Source: Lonicera japonica
Lineage: Eukaryota; Streptophyta; Magnoliopsida; Dipsacales; Caprifoliaceae
Assembly (NCBI GenBank): GCA_021464415.1
Contig: JAKCWG010000884.1
Coordinates: 394,349 to 458,348, forward strand
Direction of reading: 5' to 3'
Length of the DNA: 64,000 nt
Below, one piece after another: positions 21,110 to 32,005 of this stretch (positions are counted from its first letter, which is position 1; the number at the start of each line of letters is the position of its first letter). Both the position numbers and the translations under genes were made by a program. Below the pieces are notes generated by a model, which did not search any database, was not told the origin of the DNA, and saw only the letters and a program-made list of their open reading frames with translations.

Positions 21110-23291
21110 TGTAATTGCCATTACATGGCTGCAAATTTTTGGAGCATTTCGAGTCAAAAAAAGTCATTCTTTCGTGTCTAGATTTGCACGCCCCTCGGTC
21201 TTTTTTGTAGAGTCTCGGAGAGATTTTTTTTTAGCGTCGAAGCTGTGTCCGAGAAGCAAGAATTGCGGAGATGAAATTCAGGTATATATTTTTTTATCCG
21301 CTTATAATTTTACATAAGCTCCAGATTTAAAAATAAAATAAAATAAAATAAAATAAAATGAATTTTAATTTGGTTAATTTGAGCTTGGTGCTTTGTGCTT
21401 TATTTCCCTATTGAGATGTGTTTTAATATGGATTAAAGTATATTTTCTTCTCTTAATTTCTCCACCATTAGATTACTTTGATCCTAGCCACTTTATCACA
21501 CATATATATTTCTCTTTTCTCACTGGGTGCCCTAGAGAGCAACATGCACAAGAACACTGCCCCAAGCCCTAGCTTTCTCTTATCTCTCTCGTTTGTCTTC
21601 TCTCTCTAGATCCTTGAAGAACAAAAGTTCTTTTATGCTTTCATGTGTTTAATCTAGAGATTTGAGTGTGTGGTATACATTTAGAAATATTTTAATCTTA
21701 TTTTGAGAGAGAGCTTTGAATTTTTAGATTCGACAATTTACGGTTTCTCGATATTGAAGGTCCGATAGATTGTTGTGTTGTGTATTTCTATCGATTGTGA
21801 TATATCTGTTCCGAATCTGTGTGTATTCTTGTTGTGGTGTACACGGATGTTTGCTGCTGAGAGTTTTCGGCGCTGCTGTGTGTGTGATTCGGTGGTGTAT
21901 AGCTATGGTGTTTTTCATTGTTTCGAACCTACTCTATAGAAGATTTTCTTCTTCGAATCTTGCCTCAATTTTTCTGAATATGTGGTTGTTCTCTTCTAAA
22001 ATCCGGTACTATCTTTCTTAATTCCTCTTGATCTATTTTCTTTGTGTAGTACTTGGAATATGTTGCTCTGTTTTGACATTTAAGAATTAGTTGCGCTTAT
22101 ACTCGAAATTTGGTGTGTTTTGAGTGGTCAAATTTGATACTATTTGGATCTGAAAATTCTTGAATATAAGCTATTTTTTGGACTACTTTTTATTGATTAC
22201 TGCTGTGTATTATTGCTGCCAAAACAGTCCATAAAATCTGTTTTTACTGCTGCGAATTAATTGTGTTTATTGCTGCCATTGTTGATGTTTTTCTACTGAT
22301 GTTTTTGGTGCGTAAAACACTGTTATGTGCTGATTTTTTAAAGTTGTCTTGTGCTGAAAATTCTGCTTATTAGTGCTGCAGAAAATCTGTTTTTTAAAGG
22401 CTGTTTTTAATGTCCATTGCTGAGTAGAAATCTATTAGTTCTATGTTTGCATATCTGAGAAATTACTAGATGAATTTGATATGTGTTTTGATTAGAAATC
22501 TAGTATACATATTATGTTTTTGAAAGGATTGTTTATTGAATATCTTGTGGAATTTAGTTGTGTGTTTCTTTGATTAAAGATTGATTTATAATCTGTTTTT
22601 AAGAACTTCTTTTGAAACTAAAGCTTTGCAAAATATGGAACTTATGGATTATTTCTTGACTGAGCTTATTTATGTTTAATTGATTCTTGTTGTTGTGAGG
22701 TTATCTCGGATAGTCTACTATTGTTCGTTTGGTTTGTGAGTTTAATTGAGTCGGCTTGGTGGGGGAAGTTGTGCACCCTTGGGATTGTACGGGATGTGCA
22801 TTAGGGTCGTTGTATTCCTTTTGTCTGTGTAAAACTTGTGAGGATCAAGCGCTTACCATTGCACCAAAAGCTATAGCTGTTAGCGAAGGCGCGACTTTAT
22901 TTCCTTATACGCAAGGCTCATTAGAGCGCCATGGCATTTGATAACCTACACACCGGATATACCCTCCCGATTCACCACGGTGAGGAGCGCAATTGTGGAT
23001 TTACCTCCAAAAAACTCTTGTAAATTTTTTTTAAATAATGGATTTGTTTTGAGGTAGGGTGCCTCCGTGGATGTTTCTCTCACGTTGAGAGTTTACCACG
23101 TAAATAAACCCTTGTGTTGTGATTGATTGGTTAATTTTCTATACTAGTTCATTAATTGCATCAATATCACAAAGGTTTTCAAGAATCTTCAAAATTAAAC
23201 AAGCTTTTCCTAAAATCCAGATTTGACATGTTTATCAAACGCAAACTTATGGTTTATTATTATTTTTTGATTATCCATTGTGGGAATTTCA
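21110..23291 (+). repeat. 5' LTR of element A
   Basis: 2,182 bases. It contains an AAAAT pentamer tract near 21,327-21,359 and many TGCTG segments. It carries a segment of about 175-180 bases (about 22,836-23,015) that is missing from the 3' LTR, where short AAAACT(C)TTGT repeats meet. This fits a slippage or recombination deletion in the 3' copy. Confidence 0.9.
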
Positions 23292-23293
23292 AG

Positions 23294-23305
23294 TGGTATC
23301 AGAGG
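23294..23305 (+). promoter_or_regulatory. Primer binding site of element A (tRNA-iMet type)
   Basis: TGGTATCAGAGG lies two bases after the LTR end. It differs by one base from the usual TGGTATCAGAGC. Confidence 0.85.
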
Positions 23306-23430
23306 AGGTTGTACTGAAAAAGATTTAAAAGTCTTGTATTTTAAAATCCTTCTCCATTTTTCACAATATTACAATGGATTTTTTAAAAAAGGATATCAAG
23401 CTGATTTAATGAAATCTCATTTGATTGTTG

Positions 23431-25716
23431 TTAATCGTCATCTCTTTGATTGCTCAAAGAGAAAACGTTTAGCTCTAGAGTCATGTTGCCAAATGTTAAC
23501 TTCACGATTCCATTTTTGCAATTTATTATGGCATTAGAAGTAGCAAGAAATGGTCGTCCGAGGATGACCGGAATCTCGTTGGCGGGATTTGACACGGGTT
23601 GCATGTCGAGGATGATGAAATCAACCGAAAAATAAAACTTGTCGACTTGGACAAGCACATCCTCGACTATCCCTCTTGGGATCTTAACGGATCGGTCCGC
23701 TAATTGAATAGTAACCCTCGTGGGTTTTAACTCGCCTAACCCCAATTGTTGATATACCGAGTATGGGAGCACATTCACACTTGCTCCCAAATATAACAAT
23801 GCATTCTTGATCATACAATTTCCTATGACACACGAAATTGTGGGACACCCGGGGTCTTTGAACTTGGGGGCTCTTGTGCCTTGCATGAGGGAGCTCACTT
23901 GCTCCGCCATAAAGGCCTTTTTCTTGACATTCAACCTTCGTTTGGTAGTACATAAGTCCTTGAGGAACTTAGCGTACGAAGGTATTTGCCTGACCGCATC
24001 AAGTAATGGAATGTTGATTTTCACTTGCCTAAAAACATCCAAAATCTCGGTATTAGATTTGGACGGTTGGTTCAATCTCTCCGGAAATGGAACTTTGATC
24101 CCATTTTTGATATTTTCGAGATCCTCTTTTCCTTGTTTCTCTTCCTCTCTCTTCTTCTCTTCACTCACAATTTTTTCAACCTCCGACTCCTCAACATGCG
24201 TGGGATCAACTATGTCCGCCACCTTGGGGGTTTTAGGAACAATAGTTTTGTCTACCTCCTTCCCACTTCTCAAGATTGTGATAGATTTGAGTTCTTCTAT
24301 CTTGGAGCTAGACTCTCCTCCCTCTACTACTTGAACTTGACCTCTAGGATTCGCTAAAGGTTGAGAGGGGAATTTTCCCTTCTCTTGGGTAGCTAGGGCG
24401 GTGGTGAGTTTAGACATTTGAGTTTTTAACTCACCCACATCACGATCCGTTTTGTCCACAAATGATCTCAACAAAGCTTCCAAGTTTTGGTTGGGATTTT
24501 GATTCTGAGGTGGAACAAAAGAGTTTTGAGGTTGTTGTTGTTGCCTTGGGTTCTGATGATATTGGTTGTGGTTCTGACTTTGATTTCCTTCCCAACTGAA
24601 ATTGGGGTGATTCTTCCATCCCTCATTGTACCTTTGAGAATAGGGATCGTTTTGGTTACGGTTTTGGTTGTACTGGTGTAAAGCATTGACTTGGGCGGGA
24701 TTTTTGAGGACTTCCCGAAAAGCGGGAATGGTAGGGCAATCCTCGGTATTGTGTCCTGAATTTTCGCAAATGACACACAACTGGCTCGAGGATACTACAT
24801 TGACCTCCTTAAGCTTACTTGCTTCCATTGCCTCTACTTTCTTAGACAATTGGAATAACCTCACACCCATGTCATCCTCATTGGACACTTGGTACAACCC
24901 ACCCCTTCCCCGAGTTCTGGCTTTGGGTTCCTCGGAATAGGTGTTCCAATTTTTAGCACCTTCCGCTAATTCATCAAAATACAATAAAGCTTCATCGGGA
25001 TTCTTACTCAAGAATTGACCATTACACATGGTCTCAACAAACGTACGCATATCGGGGGTGAGAGATTCGTAGAAAAAACTAACAAGGCTCCACGTTTCGT
25101 GACCATGGTGAGGGCATGAGTTTAGAAGTTCCTTGAATCTATCCCAACACTTATAAAAGCTTTCATGTTCTTTTGGTGAAAAATTTGATATCGCCCTTCT
25201 TAAAGCGTTGGTTCTATGAACAGGAAAGAATTTTTTTAGAAACTCTGCTTGAAGCTCTTGCCAAGACCGAATTGATTGCGGTCTTTGAGCATTTAGCCAA
25301 ATTTTTCCTTTATCTTTAAGAGAGAAAGGGAAGAGTTTTAAACGCATGACATCCTCGTTAACATTTGCCTCACGAAATGTGGAGCAGACTTCTTCAAAGT
25401 CTTTCAAATGCAAGTATGGGTTTTCCGACTCCATACCATGAAAGGAAGGGATATGTTGAAGCATACCCGGTTTGAACGAGAACGCACCGGCTTGGCCGGC
25501 CGGAAGGACAATGCATGAATTCGATGTTGCCCGAGGCGGTTGAAGGTAGTCCCTCATTGTCCTAACAGGAGGAACATTGTTGGCACCTTCCCCTTCATTA
25601 TCACTCTCGTGATCCGCAGCCCTTCCTTGATTTGCCATTCTTGGCGAAGGAGGAAGGCTTATTCTTGGCGAATGAGGAGGGCTTATTCGAATGTCCACGA
25701 ACAGTTGCCCTTGCAT
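23431..25716 (-). CDS. Gag-protease polyprotein of the antisense Athila-like fragment
   Basis: This is an open 761-codon frame. It opens MQGQLFVDIRISP, the same start region as the internal Met of element B's Gag. The retrotransposon Gag domain lies at roughly residues 95-200 ([35 protein letters not shown]). A CCHC zinc knuckle (CVICENSGHNTEDC) lies near residue 310. A long Gln/Asn-rich stretch follows, then the retropepsin-like domain ([33 protein letters not shown]). The catalytic motif reads YLGAS where elements B and C have DLGA, so the active-site Asp is lost and the protease should be dead. The frame ends just after protease, and RT, RNase H and integrase are absent. It has no stops or frameshifts over 2.3 kb. 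Confidence 0.85.
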   Translation of the reverse strand: MQGQLFVDIRISPPHSPRISLPPSPRMANQGRAADHESDNEGEGANNVPPVRTMRDYLQPPRATSNSCIVLPAGQAGAFSFKPGMLQHIPSFHGMESENPYLHLKDFEEVCSTFREANVNEDVMRLKLFPFSLKDKGKIWLNAQRPQSIRSWQELQAEFLKKFFPVHRTNALRRAISNFSPKEHESFYKCWDRFKELLNSCPHHGHETWSLVSFFYESLTPDMRTFVETMCNGQFLSKNPDEALLYFDELAEGAKNWNTYSEEPKARTRGRGGLYQVSNEDDMGVRLFQLSKKVEAMEASKLKEVNVVSSSQLCVICENSGHNTEDCPTIPAFREVLKNPAQVNALHQYNQNRNQNDPYSQRYNEGWKNHPNFSWEGNQSQNHNQYHQNPRQQQQPQNSFVPPQNQNPNQNLEALLRSFVDKTDRDVGELKTQMSKLTTALATQEKGKFPSQPLANPRGQVQVVEGGESSSKIEELKSITILRSGKEVDKTIVPKTPKVADIVDPTHVEESEVEKIVSEEKKREEEKQGKEDLENIKNGIKVPFPERLNQPSKSNTEILDVFRQVKINIPLLDAVRQIPSYAKFLKDLCTTKRRLNVKKKAFMAEQVSSLMQGTRAPKFKDPGCPTISCVIGNCMIKNALLYLGASVNVLPYSVYQQLGLGELKPTRVTIQLADRSVKIPRGIVEDVLVQVDKFYFSVDFIILDMQPVSNPANEIPVILGRPFLATSNAIINCKNGIVKLTFGNMTLELNVFSLSNQRDDD

Positions 25717-25857
25717 GGGCTTGGAAAATAATTCGAATAGCTCCTTGGGAAATCTACAAAATCAAACAAAAAATAAGGGAGAAAAATAAATTAATTAAAT
25801 AGAGAGAAATACTTACAGAATGGTTTTGTACAAAACCCGAGATCCGCCTTTTGCCTT

Positions 25858-25876
25858 ATCCCCGGCAACGGCGCCA
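25858..25876 (-). promoter_or_regulatory. Primer binding site of the antisense gypsy fragment
   Basis: On the minus strand it reads TGGCGCCGTTGCCGGGGAT, the tRNA-Asp-type PBS used by Athila-like plant elements. It stands six bases after the LTR end, as in element B. Confidence 0.85.
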
Positions 25877-25882
25877 AAAACT

Positions 25883-27556
25883 TGACGCAACTTAAAATAA
25901 CGCGCTTTGATAGAGCCCAAGTGCAAGCTTGTCAAGTTGTATTATAGTCTCGGAAGTTCGAGTGTCGAACCACAGGGATAAGTGAAAAGGAATGGATTAG
26001 ATTACGGATTAAAGTGGTTTTCAGATTTTGTGTGAGTTGGATTTGTTGTAGAACAACGTAAATGTAAAACATATGCGAAAATTAATAAGAAAGCACTAAG
26101 GTAGGTGGAGGTTAGTTACGATTTAAGAGACGGTGATCGATAGCTCATACAAAGATTTCAACACAAGGTTTCTCAAGATGAGGGGAATGTTGGTGTATCT
26201 CTCAATAGCAAAGGGTGCGACGCTAGGCGCCTCATTCCCGGATTGAAGCTATATCAAGAGAGAAACAAACAACATTCCACCAAAGACGAGGTTATCGTTC
26301 CTATCTCTTAGCTATGGGTGTGAAGCAAGGCAACCCATTCCCGATGAAGCTAATCCGAGATAGATATGACAAACTCATCATAAAAAGATTTAACATAAAG
26401 CAAGTGTATGCAATCTCATGATTTAAAGAATGAAAATTATAAAGTGAATCCTAACAATGAAACGGAATGAAGTTTATGGGATAAATTTGTCATCTCATCA
26501 TTTATCACTTATGGTAGAAAATAAAGAGTCTAAGTATCACATAAAGTGTAAGAAGCACTCAATATATCAATAAATGAATCAAAGATAAGCTAAACAAATT
26601 TATAATCCATCTATGGAGTTTTATGAACTAGTCATAATTTCTACAAAAAGGACAAAAACTCCATGAATGGGGGAAAAAGGCTACAAGCTTTCTAGAACCA
26701 TATAAATATGTTGTAAGTTCATTGTCTTCCAAGAACTAAATATACAAGGCATATGAAGTCTTGACTTAATATGAAAATACCTAGAAAGCATGAAATAATG
26801 GAAGATATGATGAGGAAGAAGAAGATTCACAAATATTTATCAAACTTTAAATATGGATTGAGCCATTAATCACCAAAAATTATATCGCGATTCACCTCCG
26901 TAACCTTAGTAAGAGACTACTCTATAATAAATGAAAAAACAAATATTATAGATGAAGAAATCATTCTTACAAATCAAAATACTTACAAGGAAAAATGAAG
27001 AACAAAATGAACAAGAGCTCTCCCTTCTCTCTAGAACTTGCAAGTGTGTAAAACTAGATAATGATCTATCTTCTATCTCCCTAGACTAAACAATAGCTAA
27101 AGGAGTACTTAAATTAATAAACTATCCAAGGGAAAATATCTAGGAACAAGTTTCCCCAAAATAAGGCTAAAAGCAAAAGATAGTTGGTGCACTCGCGGGG
27201 CCATGATCGATCATGGCTTTGCCCATGATCGATCATGGAAGTGTTCTGCCACAAATTTTGCAAGCCATGATCGATCATGGCTTTGCCTATGATCGATCAT
27301 GGGTCTGGAACTTGTTCACTCAGCACTTTGCAAGCCTTCGAGCTCACTCTTGATCAATCTATGCAACACCATTGTACTCCAATCCTACAAACACATGGAA
27401 TACTACAAAATACACACCAACTTGGGCCATGTTAAATACAAAACTCGCTACGGCACTAATCTCAAGATAAGGGGATAATTAGGCAGAATTAAAGCAACAA
27501 ACGCGTCAAGCGACTCCGGGAAAGAGCTTAAACATGACAATATTATGCGTTTATCA
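25883..27556 (-). repeat. LTR of the antisense Athila-like fragment
   Basis: 1,674 bases on the minus strand. It begins TGATAAACGCATAATATTGT and ends in GCGTCA, like the LTRs of element B (TGATAAACGCTTAATATTGT to GCGCGTCA). Homology to B is clear at both ends and weak in the middle, where a cluster of 16-bp palindromes sits. Confidence 0.8.
27201..27302. repeat. Four 16-bp palindromes CCATGATCGATCATGG in the LTR
   Basis: Copies lie at 27201, 27223, 27265 and 27287. The first three are perfect and the last has one change. They form two pairs with 22-base spacing, and the pairs are 64 bases apart. They lie in the 5' (U3) part of the antisense LTR and are not in element B's LTRs. A dimeric regulator site or a hairpin-forming cluster are both possible. 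Confidence 0.7.
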
Positions 27557-27725
27557 TTAGGATGTAAAAAGTTGTATTTTAGATTGAGTTGTATTTTACA
27601 TTTAGGGGGAGTCTGTTGGGTAGATAGACTTTGTTTTTGATCGCGTGTTGATAGGTTAGGATGTAATGATCTAAAGAGTGTGCCAAATGGTAGACTCTTA
27701 TATCCGTTTCTGTCTCGAAATGTCC

Positions 27726-27737
27726 AAAGGGGGAGAT
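27726..27737 (+). promoter_or_regulatory. Polypurine tract of element A
   Basis: AAAGGGGGAGAT lies immediately before the TGTAAG start of the 3' LTR. It primes plus-strand DNA synthesis. Confidence 0.85.
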
Positions 27738-29750
27738 TGTAAGTGCCATTCCTTGGCTGCAAATTTTTGGATCATTTCGAGTAAAAAAAAGTCATTCTTT
27801 CTTGTCTAGATTTGCACGCCCTTCGGTCTTTTTTGTAGAGTCTCGGAGATATTTTTTTTTTGAGCGTCGAAGCAGTGTTCGAGAAGCAAGAATTGCGGAG
27901 ATGAAATTCAGGTATATATTTTTTATCCGCTTATAGTTTTACATAAGCTCCAGATTTAAAAAATAAAAAAAATAAAATAAAATAAAATAAAATAAAATGA
28001 ATTTTAATTTGGTTAATTTGAGCTTGGTGCTTTGTGCTTTATTTCCCTATGTGAGATGTGTTTTAATATGGATTAAAGTATATTTTCTTCTCTTAATTTC
28101 TCCACCATAAGATTACTTTGATCCTAGCCACTTTATCGCACATATATATTTCTCTTTTCTCACTTTGTGCCCTAGAGAGCAACACGCACAAGCACACTGC
28201 CCCAAGCCCCAGCTTTCTCTTATCTCTCTCGTTTGTCTTCTCTCTCTAGATCCTTGAAGAACAAAAGTTCTTTTATGCTTTCATGTGTTTAATCTAGAGA
28301 TTTGAGTGTGTGGTATACATTTAGAAATATTTTAATCTTATTTTGAGAGAGAGATTTGAATTGTTAGATTCAACAATTTAGGTTTTCTCGATATTGAAGG
28401 TCTGAAGATTGTTGTGTCTTGTATTTCTATCGATTGTGATATATCTGTTCCGAATCTGTGTGTATTCTTTTTGTGGTGTACACGGATGTTTGCTGCTGAG
28501 AGTTTTCGGCGCTGCTGTGTGTGAGATTCGGTGGTGTATAGCTGTGGTGTTTTTCATTGTTTCGAACCTGCTCTATAAAAGATTTTCTTCTTCGAATCTT
28601 GCCTCAATTTTTCTGAATATGTGGTTGTTCTCTTCTAAAATCCGGTACTATCTTTCTTAATTCTTCTTGATCTATTTTCGTTGTGTAGTACTTGGAATAT
28701 GTTGCTCTGTTTTAACATTTAAGAATTAGTTGCGCTTATACTCGAAATTTGGTGTGTTTTGAGTAGTCAAATTTGATACTATTTGGATCTGAAAATTCTT
28801 GAATATAAGCTATTTTTTGGACTGTTTTTTATTGATTACTGCTGTGTATTATTGCTGCCAAAACAGTCCATAAAATCTGTTTTTACTGCTGCGAATTAAT
28901 TGTGTTTATTGCTGCCATTGTTGATGTTTTTCTACTGATGTTTTTGCTGCGTAAAACACTATTCTGTGCTAATTTTTTAAAGTTGTCTTGTGCTGAAAAT
29001 TCTGCTTATTAGTACTGCAGAAAATCTGTTTTTTAAAGGCTGTTTTTAATGTCCATTGCTGAGTAGAAATCTATTAGTTTGATGCTTGCATATCTGAGAA
29101 ATTACTAGTTGAATTTAATATGTGTTTTGATTAGAAATCTAGTATACATATTCTGTTTTTGAAAGGATTTTTTATTGAATATCTTGTGGAATTTAGTTGT
29201 TTGTTTCTTTGATTAAAGATTGATTTATAATCTGTTTTTAAGAACTTCTTTTGAAACTAAAGCTTTGCAAAATCTGGAACTTATGGATTCTTTCTTGACT
29301 GAGCTTATTTGTGTTTAATTGATTCTTGTTGTTGTGAGGTTATCTCGGATAGTCTACTATTGTTCGTTTGGTTTGTGAGTTTAATTGAGTCGGCTTGGTG
29401 GGGGAAGTTGTGTACCCTTGGGATTGTACGGGATGTGCAGTAGGGTCGTTGTATTCCTTTTGTCCGTGTAAAACTCTTGTAAAAACTTTTTAAATAGTGG
29501 ATTTGTTCTGAGGTAGGATGCCTCCGTGGATGTTTCTCTCACGTTGAGAGTTTACCACGTAAATAAACCCTTATGTTGTGATTGATTGGTTAATTTTCTA
29601 TACTAGTTCATTAATTGCTTCAATATCACAAAGGTTTTCAAGAATCTTCAAAATTAAACAAGCTTTTCCTAAAATCTAGATTTGACATGTTTATCAAATG
29701 CAAACTTATGGTTTATTATTATTTTTGGATTATCCATTGTGGGAATTTCA
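27738..29750 (+). repeat. 3' LTR of element A
   Basis: 2,013 bases. A few percent of positions differ from the 5' LTR by eye, and one deletion of about 175-180 bases is present. This divergence marks A as clearly older than element B. Confidence 0.9.
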
Positions 29751-29847
29751 CGAATAACATGTCCTTAATCAGTACTCAAGGACTGAATGAGATGTGGAAG
29801 TGAAATCAAACATTATTGGAGGTGGTAATAGATTCACCCTTAATATA
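29751..29847. mobile_element. Right half of the MITE split by element A
   Basis: It begins with the second copy of CGAAT, then AACATGTCCTTAATC. It ends AATAGATTCACCCTTAATAT, which is inverted relative to the left arm at 20,922. Confidence 0.65.
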
Positions 29848-29884
29848 TACAAGTGTATTTACCACTAAGCTAACTAAATTACCA

Positions 29885-30550
29885 AAATATAACGCAGAAA
29901 TATTGAGGAGGTTGAAGAGAAAGATTAACATCTTCTTTTTGGACCAACAGAGCTATTAAGGAGGTTGAAGAGAAACAAAAACATCATGTTTTGTGGACTA
30001 GCAAAGCTATTAATAATGCAGAAATATTGATCGAGGAGGTTGAAGAGAAACAAAAACATCATTTTTTGTGGACCAGCAGAGCTATTAATAACGCAGAAAT
30101 ATTGATCGACGAGGTTGAAGAGAAACAAAAACATCATTTCTTGTAGACCAATAGAGCTATTAATAATACAGAAATATTGATGGAGGAGGTTGAAGGGAAA
30201 CAAAAACATCATTTTTTGTGGACCAGTAGAGCTATTAATAATGCAGAAATATTGATTGAGGAGGTTGAAGAGAAACAAAAACATCATTTCTTGTAGACCA
30301 ACAGAGCTATTAATAATCCAGAAATATTGATCGAGAAGGTTGAAGAGAAACAAAAACATCATTTTTTGTGGACCAGCAGAGCCATTAATAATGCAGAAAT
30401 ATTGATCGAGGTTGAAGAGAAACAAAAACATCATTTCTTGTAAACCAACAGAGCTATTAATAATGCAGAAATATTGATCGAAGTGGTTTAAGAGAAACGA
30501 AAACATCATTTCTTATAGACCAACAGAACTAGAATTATTGAGGAAGTTGA
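29885..30550. repeat. 75-bp minisatellite with two alternating variants
   Basis: About eight to nine units contain GAGGTTGAAGAGAAACAAAA and end near GCAGAAATATTGATC. Variant TTTTTTGTGGACCAGC and variant TTTCTTGTAGACCAAC mostly alternate, giving a 150-bp higher-order unit. 75 is a multiple of three and the minus strand stays open for 194 codons (30509-29925) with a 25-residue repeat. The reading frame is best taken as a by-product of the repeat. Confidence 0.85.
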
Positions 30551-30724
30551 AGACTTGCTACCTTCTTATGGACAAAAAAAATTAAAAAAATATATAGCCT
30601 TAGTTTATACAATTTTCTGCTACTATTATTTATTAAGGACGAGCAGAGCTGTAAGCTTTAAAATCCATTTATTATTGTTTCCTTCTTTGTTTTCTCTCTT
30701 CCCAAGCCACGTTAGACAAGTAGT

Positions 30725-31520
30725 GTTGTCATATACTCATATCAATGGTATTAATATATAGACCACAAAAAATAAAAAAATGCCATCAATATTCTTGGAC
30801 AATTTAAAAACAATTAGTTCAAGACTCAGAATGATCCATGATGTAAGAGAAGTATGAACATTAATAATATCAGGCTCAATTATAGCAGCAAAGATATAAC
30901 AGGCGTATTATTTGATATAATGTTTACAACAATAATATGTTATTATTATGTACATTAATGTTTCTTTAAAATTATCTTTTACCCACATCATTGTTTACTG
31001 TATTTTTTCCCAGTTTATGATAATTCCTCAACCAGCATTATAATAATTGATTTATTGAATATGTAGAACAATATATAAGCCACTCGAAAAACAAAAAATC
31101 TCAAAATTTTGAATCCAAAATATACAGTATGATATGCTCAAAGTTATGTGAATTTAGATGGTGCCCAAATCAAAGTTTTAGGCCAACCCAAGAAATAAAT
31201 TATAGTCTATTATATACTTGTACATTACCAATAAGTTTATATGACAAAAAGTTTAGGCAAAATGAATAAAATTACCAGTAAGGTTATAGGACCAAAAATT
31301 GTAGCATACTTGTACATTAATTACCAATAACTTTATACTATAAAATTTTTATGCAGAATAAATAAAATTTCACATTTTATTTTATAAAAGTCGAAAAATA
31401 TTATGGTCAAAACTCAAATTGAACAAACACTCCGCTGGTGATGAGAGTTGAACTTGCGACTTTATCTATAAGTGATTAGCCAAAAACATTACTGCAATTT
31501 AGTTGAGTTTATGACCTTGC
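30725..31520. repeat. Inverted partner of the 16.8-18.4 kb repeat
   Basis: It is the reverse complement of blocks at 16,774-18,370 (see that entry). This copy is simpler and lacks the internal duplication. It also lacks the CACTA terminus, so it shows the pre-insertion sequence order around GCTAATCACTTAT. From 31,521 to 31,719 no gene is seen. Confidence 0.6.
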
Positions 31521-31719
31521 AATTGCATACATTAATTGCACATGTACTATAATTTGAAATTTCATTTGATCTCATTTCTCACTTTAAATTCAGTAATGGT
31601 ACGACAAAGATGAGCCCACCCAAGAATTCCATAAAATTCAACGAAAAATTTGGATTGGATACTTTTATAAGTTTGCAAAATATTAAAATGAGGTTAACAT
31701 TTTTTTAATCGTTTGGTCA

Positions 31720-32005
31720 TAGGATATATTAAGGGTGGAGATATTGATTCCCCAAAAAATACTTGACAACACTTTCATTTTTATTGGGTCATTCGCAACA
31801 GAATAAGATGTTTGTTGTTCCGTTCTTGAGGGTCGAGTATAAACCTATATATTCGATCTTTGACAACCGAGTAAGGCATTGTCATGTTTATACTCAGTCC
31901 TTCGCAACCGAGTAAAATACACCTTACTCGATTGTTAAGAATCAAATGAAAAGTGAGAGTATTTCCAACAGATATTGGAGGTGCCAATATCACCAACCAT
32001 TATTA
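31720..32005. mobile_element. Second foldback MITE of the 20.9 kb family
   Basis: It contains GAGGGTCGAGTATAAACCTA and an inverted arm GTTTATACTCAGTCCTTCG. The outer ends (GGTGGAGATATTGATTCC and AATATTGGAGGTGCCAATATC-like) are comparable in design to the split MITE at 20,922/29,847. From 32,006 to 32,277 is AT-rich DNA without a gene. Confidence 0.45.

Larger units (their letters stand above)
23431..27556 (-). mobile_element. Antisense Athila-like fragment inside element A (LTR-PBS-gag-protease)
   Basis: Read on the minus strand, this starts with an LTR (27556-25883, TGATAAACGC to GCGTCA). It continues with a tRNA-Asp-type PBS, a leader and a gag-protease ORF, and stops abruptly after protease at about 23,431. 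No pol, PPT or second LTR follows. It is close kin of element B in gag and protease. The 3' break has no target duplication that I can see, so either a nested insertion later lost its 3' half or the piece was captured by template switching. Confidence 0.85.
21110..29750 (+). mobile_element. LTR retrotransposon A (nonautonomous, LARD-like)
   Basis: Direct LTRs at 21110-23291 and 27738-29750 both begin TGTAA and end GGGAATTTCA. They are bounded by a perfect 5-bp target duplication CGAAT (21105-21109 and 29751-29755). The PBS at 23294-23305 (TGGTATCAGAGG) matches initiator tRNA-Met, as in Ty1/copia elements. The PPT (AAAGGGGGAGAT) ends at 27737. Its own internal sequence is only about 140 bases at the 5' side and 180 at the 3' side. 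Between them lies an antisense piece of a gypsy element, so it encodes none of its own replication proteins. A short plus-strand frame starting at ATG 23373 might be the remnant of its gag. Confidence 0.9.

Noticed and set aside
21770..22021. Cys-rich hydrophobic ORF (twin at 28409-28660)
   Set aside because: It lies in both LTRs of element A. The two copies differ at replacement sites as freely as elsewhere, so no coding signal.
24025..24357. Plus-strand ORFs across 23.5-25 kb
   Set aside because: They are antisense shadows of the minus-strand gag-protease frame.
29925..30509. 194-codon minus-strand ORF with a 25-residue repeat
   Set aside because: It follows from a 75-base minisatellite. 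The hydrophobic repeat has no family resemblance and no promoter was seen.
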